From positions 1 to 64,000 of the forward strand of contig NZ_JAHQCX010000007.1 of the NCBI RefSeq assembly GCF_019042245.1: a stretch of DNA of 64,000 nucleotides, in the 5' to 3' direction. The notes beneath the pieces are model-generated. The model was not told where the DNA came from. It made no database searches and was given only the letters and a program-made list of their open reading frames with translations. Source of the stretch: Diplocloster modestus. Lineage in GTDB: Bacteria > Bacillota > Clostridia > Lachnospirales > Lachnospiraceae. The position numbers and the translations under genes were made by a program. Of the stretch, positions 61,737-64,000 are shown piece after piece (position 1 is the first letter of the stretch; each line of letters starts with the position of its first letter).

Positions 61737-62496
61737 AAAAGCTAAAACAGTCCATGAAGTTGCTAAATTAACAGGTATTACTGCTCGAACACTACATTAT
61801 TATGATGAAATTGGTTTATTAAAACCATCTATTATAACCGAAGCAAAATACCGTCAGTATACAGACGACGATTTAACTAGGCTTCAGGAAATTTTGTTTT
61901 TTAGAGAAGTTGGATTCGCCCTAAAAGAAATTAAGGAACTGCTGGATTCACCTCATTATGTTCGTTCAGAAGCATTAGAGCGTCATGTACTGATTTTGGA
62001 AGCTCAGAAAGAACGAATAGAAGCTTTGATTTCACTTGTAAAAGACACAATCAACGGAAATAAAGAAATTAAATTTTCTGCATTTTCAAATGCAAAAATA
62101 CTTGAGTTACAATCGCAATTTCAAGAAGAAGTATTAGAACAATGGGGAAATACTGAAAGTTTCAGAGAATACAAGACTATGTTTTCTTCCCATTCAAAGC
62201 AAATACAAGAGAAAGAAATAGAATCTTTTTATTCAATGGCTCGCAATATTTTTGAAAAACTAGCTATGTATGAAAATAGTCCTGCGGAAAGTTCAGAAGT
62301 ACAAGCAATAGTACATGAATGGCAACAATATATTTCTGAACACTTTTATGAATGTAATAAACAAATTTTATCTAATTTGGGAGTTCTCTATATTACAGAT
62401 GAAAGATTTACCACTTTTATAAATAGATTTAGTAGTGGAAATCTTGCAGCTTTTTTTAATGAAGCAATACAAATTTTTTGCAGAGGTTCAGAATGA
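61729..62496 (+). CDS. MerR-family regulator with TipAS domain
   Basis: A 255-residue activator. N-terminal MerR winged helix (about 6-75: VHEVAKLTGITARTLHYYDE, then IGLLKPS), a coiled-coil dimer helix, and a C-terminal TipAS antibiotic-recognition domain (about 125-255: SFYSMARNIFEKLAMY, HFYECNKQILSNLGVLYITD). TipAS domains bind thiopeptides covalently or other hydrophobic drugs and induce their own operon. The ATG overlaps the end of the protease gene by eight bases. It should act at the 19-bp-spacer promoter at 60769. Confidence 0.92.
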   Translation: MNEKAKTVHEVAKLTGITARTLHYYDEIGLLKPSIITEAKYRQYTDDDLTRLQEILFFREVGFALKEIKELLDSPHYVRSEALERHVLILEAQKERIEALISLVKDTINGNKEIKFSAFSNAKILELQSQFQEEVLEQWGNTESFREYKTMFSSHSKQIQEKEIESFYSMARNIFEKLAMYENSPAESSEVQAIVHEWQQYISEHFYECNKQILSNLGVLYITDERFTTFINRFSSGNLAAFFNEAIQIFCRGSE

Positions 62497-62666
62497 ATAT
62501 GATGGAGTGGGTTATTTGTCCTATATGCAACAATAAAACAAGGATTAAAATACGAAAAGATACACAGCTAAAAAACTTTCCGTTGTATTGTCCAAAATGT
62601 AAAAAAGAAAGTTTGATATGCGTAAATAACTTCAAAATAGAAATTATCAAAGAGCCAGACGCCTAG
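62493..62666 (+). CDS. cysteine-rich KTR-domain small protein
   Basis: A 57-residue protein with two CxxC pairs (CPIC and CPKC) and the NKTRIKIRKDT segment that names the Cys-rich KTR family; probably zinc-binding. Such genes occur next to tet(M) in Tn916-like elements. The ATG at 62493 overlaps the MerR stop (ATGA). Function unknown. Confidence 0.85.
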   Translation: MNMMEWVICPICNNKTRIKIRKDTQLKNFPLYCPKCKKESLICVNNFKIEIIKEPDA

Positions 62667-62671
62667 ACGCA

Positions 62672-62721
62672 GAGCCGATAATTTATAAGCTATATAGCTT
62701 ATAGACTATCGGCTCATTTTA
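62672..62721 (+). terminator. terminator of the cargo operon
   Basis: GAGCCGATA and TATCGGCTC arms plus an inner TATAAGCTATATAGCTTATA palindrome, followed by ATTTTAATTT. It lies between convergent genes. Confidence 0.8.
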
Positions 62722-62752
62722 ATTTCAATCTTATTCTTGCAGGCAATAGAAG

Positions 62753-63109
62753 TTATTTATCTTCCATTTCCTTGTATTTGACAATACCATCTGCAACGCT
62801 TTCCATGATAACAAGGTCTGCGTCTGTAAAATTGTCAATTTTGCTTTCAAGCTGTCTTCGTCTGCTGCTTTTTGCCAGACTATCAGAGGATAAAAAGAAC
62901 TCATCCACTGATACATTCAGCAGAGATACAAGGTCGTACAGCACCTGTAAACTTGGGTGCTGCCCTTTATTCTCAATATTGGTTAAATAGCGTGGGTCAA
63001 TTTCAATCATTGCTCCCACCTGTTCACGGGTCAAACCCTGTTTTTTGCGGGCTTCTTTTATGGCAAGCCCAAACGCCCTGAAATCATATTTATCTTCTTT
63101 TTTACGCAT
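62753..63109 (-). CDS. XRE-family repressor (Tn916 Orf9-like)
   Basis: A 118-residue HTH_3 regulator: HTH at about 13-66 ([40 protein letters not shown]) and a short helical tail. Its place and minus orientation between cargo and the sigma gene correspond to Tn916 Orf9, a repressor of the element's excision and transfer genes. GC content returns to that of the transfer genes. Confidence 0.92.
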   Translation of the reverse strand: MRKKEDKYDFRAFGLAIKEARKKQGLTREQVGAMIEIDPRYLTNIENKGQHPSLQVLYDLVSLLNVSVDEFFLSSDSLAKSSRRRQLESKIDNFTDADLVIMESVADGIVKYKEMEDK

Positions 63110-63399
63110 AATACACCACCTCTGTACATTTTACTGTTCCTGTTGTAATAGCGACAGGTATAGAAAAACGTATTACATAGTTGTACAGTTCCTATTATGC
63201 GTATCAAAGATAAAACTATGCTGCCGAAACGGAAATAAAAAAAACCGTTATTTGGCAGCATACTTTCCCTGCGTCAAAATCACATCATCTTTTCCAGACG
63301 ACGGTTTAACAAAAGCCGCCGTCTTTTTTTGCATGAAATATAGATGATTTTTAAAGTCTACTACTTTATACAGACAGCGGCTTACAGGAGGAAGCCGCT
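63110..63399. other. control region between repressor and leader ORF
   Basis: Gene-free stretch, about 290 bases. It holds a small hairpin with T-run (GACGG / CCGTC near 63300-63330) and the CAGCGGCTT / AAGCCGCT pairing at 63374-63399, which overlaps the ribosome site AGGAGG of the following leader frame. Promoter boxes were not resolved. Confidence 0.5.
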
Positions 63400-63468
63400 A
63401 TGCAAAATATTTTCTTAAATATATCTACATTCGGTAAACCGTTAAAAAAAGCCATCCACCTACGCTAG
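63400..63468 (+). CDS. 22-codon leader peptide
   Basis: A 22-codon frame (MQNIFLNISTFGKPLKKAIH then LR, stop) with a strong AGGAGG eight bases upstream, enclosed by hairpins and followed by a terminator at 63518. Too short for a typical protein; leader-peptide control of the sigma gene downstream is an attractive reading. The ribosome site is itself inside an inverted repeat. Confidence 0.5.
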   Translation: MQNIFLNISTFGKPLKKAIHLR

Positions 63469-63517
63469 AAAAGTCTGACCTGCAATATGGTTTTTTACAA
63501 TACATAGTAAGAACTAT

Positions 63518-63560
63518 CGAAGCACACAAGCAGAAATATCGTCTGTTTGCGTGCTTTTTT
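63518..63560 (+). terminator. terminator/attenuator before the sigma factor gene
   Basis: AAGCAC..CAAGCAG pairs with CTGTTTG..GTGCTT, followed by TTTTTT. It lies between the leader frame and the sigma-like gene, as in an attenuator. Confidence 0.7.
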
Positions 63561-63702
63561 AGTTGGAAGAAAAAGTTTTTAAATTTTTCTTCTCAAAACG
63601 CAACTGCACCCCCTGTCCTGTCGGGACTAAGAGCGAAAAGGGGGAAAGAAGCAGAAATTCCTATCAACTCGCTCCCTTTCAAGGCTGGAAAGGGGGTGAG
63701 CA

Positions 63703-64000
63703 ATGATGAAGCCATCTGAATTTCAGACAACCATAGAGAACCAGTTTGATTATATCTGTAAAGTCGCTATGGAGGATGAACGCAAAGACTATCTCAAAGC
63801 GTTGTCCAGACAGTGTAAACGGGAAACCCTGTTCTGTGATATGGACGATTACACCGTCAATCTGTTTTCTTCCGAAGACACCTATCCCTCCCATTTCCAT
63901 ACTTTTGAAATGGATGGATTTACTGTCCGCATTGAAAACAGCCTATTAGCAGAAGCATTAGAAAATCTGGATGGAAAGAAACGTGACGTTATCCTGAGAT
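63703..64000 (+). CDS. Tn916 Orf7-type sigma factor, cut by the window end
   Basis: The first 99 codons of an RNA polymerase sigma-70-like protein of Tn916-family elements (FQTTIENQFDYICKVAMEDE, then RKDY, LSRQCKRETLF, ALENLDGKKRDVIL). It controls excision/conjugation genes in Tn916. It runs off the window before region 4. AAAGGGGGTG precedes the ATG pair at 63703/63706; the ribosome site can pair with GCTCCCTTT at 63671-63679. Confidence 0.88.
   Translation, partial: MMKPSEFQTTIENQFDYICKVAMEDERKDYLKALSRQCKRETLFCDMDDYTVNLFSSEDTYPSHFHTFEMDGFTVRIENSLLAEALENLDGKKRDVILR

Larger units (their letters stand above)
59080..62720. other. AT-rich cargo island in the tet(M) position
   Basis: From the transfer-operon terminator to the terminator at 62672 base composition turns conspicuously AT-rich relative to both the chromosome and the transfer genes, and codon choice follows (AAA, ATT, TTA common). 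It holds five genes in two units: TetR / amidase, and protease / MerR-TipAS / KTR. In Tn916 this slot holds tet(M). It looks like a separate acquisition from a low-GC donor. Confidence 0.75.
46460..64000 (+). mobile_element. Tn916-family integrative conjugative element, left part
   Basis: Gene order from 46688 to 63703 matches Tn916/ICEBs1-type elements: two DUF961, FtsK coupling protein, oriT, MobT relaxase, small membrane protein, ArdA, TcpE, VirB4, VirB6-like, CwlT, TcpC, cargo, XRE, Orf7-type sigma. The left junction lies between about 46450 and 46490 inside cotJC, and the AT-rich stretch at 46468-46490 fits a Tn916-type target. The element continues past the window; recombinase, excisionase and right junction are not visible. 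The exact end and any coupling sequence cannot be fixed without an empty-site comparison. Confidence 0.93.

Overview
The window reads as chromosome of a spore-forming gut Firmicute, most likely a member of the Lachnospiraceae (Clostridia). The support is an alpha/beta small acid-soluble spore protein, GerW, a SleB-like cortex hydrolase, a CotJC remnant, a four-cysteine L28, a very large LamG/FIVAR surface hydrolase, and a Tn916-type conjugative element of the kind common in gut Clostridia. No rRNA, tRNA or CRISPR array was seen.

Layout. 1-14.1 kb is housekeeping and sporulation: SleB-like hydrolase, LysR regulator divergent from glutamate 5-kinase, Na/Pi cotransporter, SASP, recG, a yloV-yloU pair beside rpmB (order as in Bacillus), a 45-residue membrane protein, and the run polyphosphate:AMP phosphotransferase / hypothetical / DUF2953 / gerW. 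14.2-24.97 kb is a catabolic locus on the minus strand: ribose-type ABC importer, phosphotriesterase-family hydrolase, an ASRT-family beta-sandwich protein, two M24 'pita-bread' proteins without the usual metal ligands, and two LacI regulators. Two transcription units here share an almost identical promoter with nested TACTCGAGTA palindromes; a third has TGTTACCGCTAACA operators. 25.1-32.6 kb holds NUDIX, FtsW/RodA/SpoVE, membrane GDPD, NhaC antiporter, metallophosphoesterase and DUF4474 genes. 32.8-46.0 kb is a carbohydrate-uptake locus: YesN/YesM-type two-component system, MalFG-type permeases, a solute-binding lipoprotein and a 2059-residue secreted multidomain glycoside hydrolase.

From about 46.46 kb to the window end runs the left part of a Tn916-family integrative and conjugative element, inserted in the spore coat gene cotJC, of which only the 3' end remains. 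Its transfer module is complete in Tn916 order (two DUF961 proteins, FtsK-like coupling ATPase, oriT, MobT-type relaxase, small membrane protein, two ArdA antirestriction proteins, TcpE, VirB4, VirB6-like, CwlT, TcpC). Where Tn916 carries tet(M), this element has a visibly AT-rich cargo: a TetR regulator divergent from a short choloylglycine-hydrolase-family amidase, then an operon of an HExxH protease-like protein, a MerR-TipAS regulator and a Cys-rich KTR protein behind a MerR-style promoter with a 19-bp spacer. The control genes (XRE repressor, a 22-codon leader, start of the Orf7-type sigma factor) follow; recombinase and right end lie outside the window.

The strongest candidates for something undescribed are the ABC/phosphotriesterase/ASRT/M24 locus with its shared operator architecture, and the antibiotic-sensing-looking ICE cargo.
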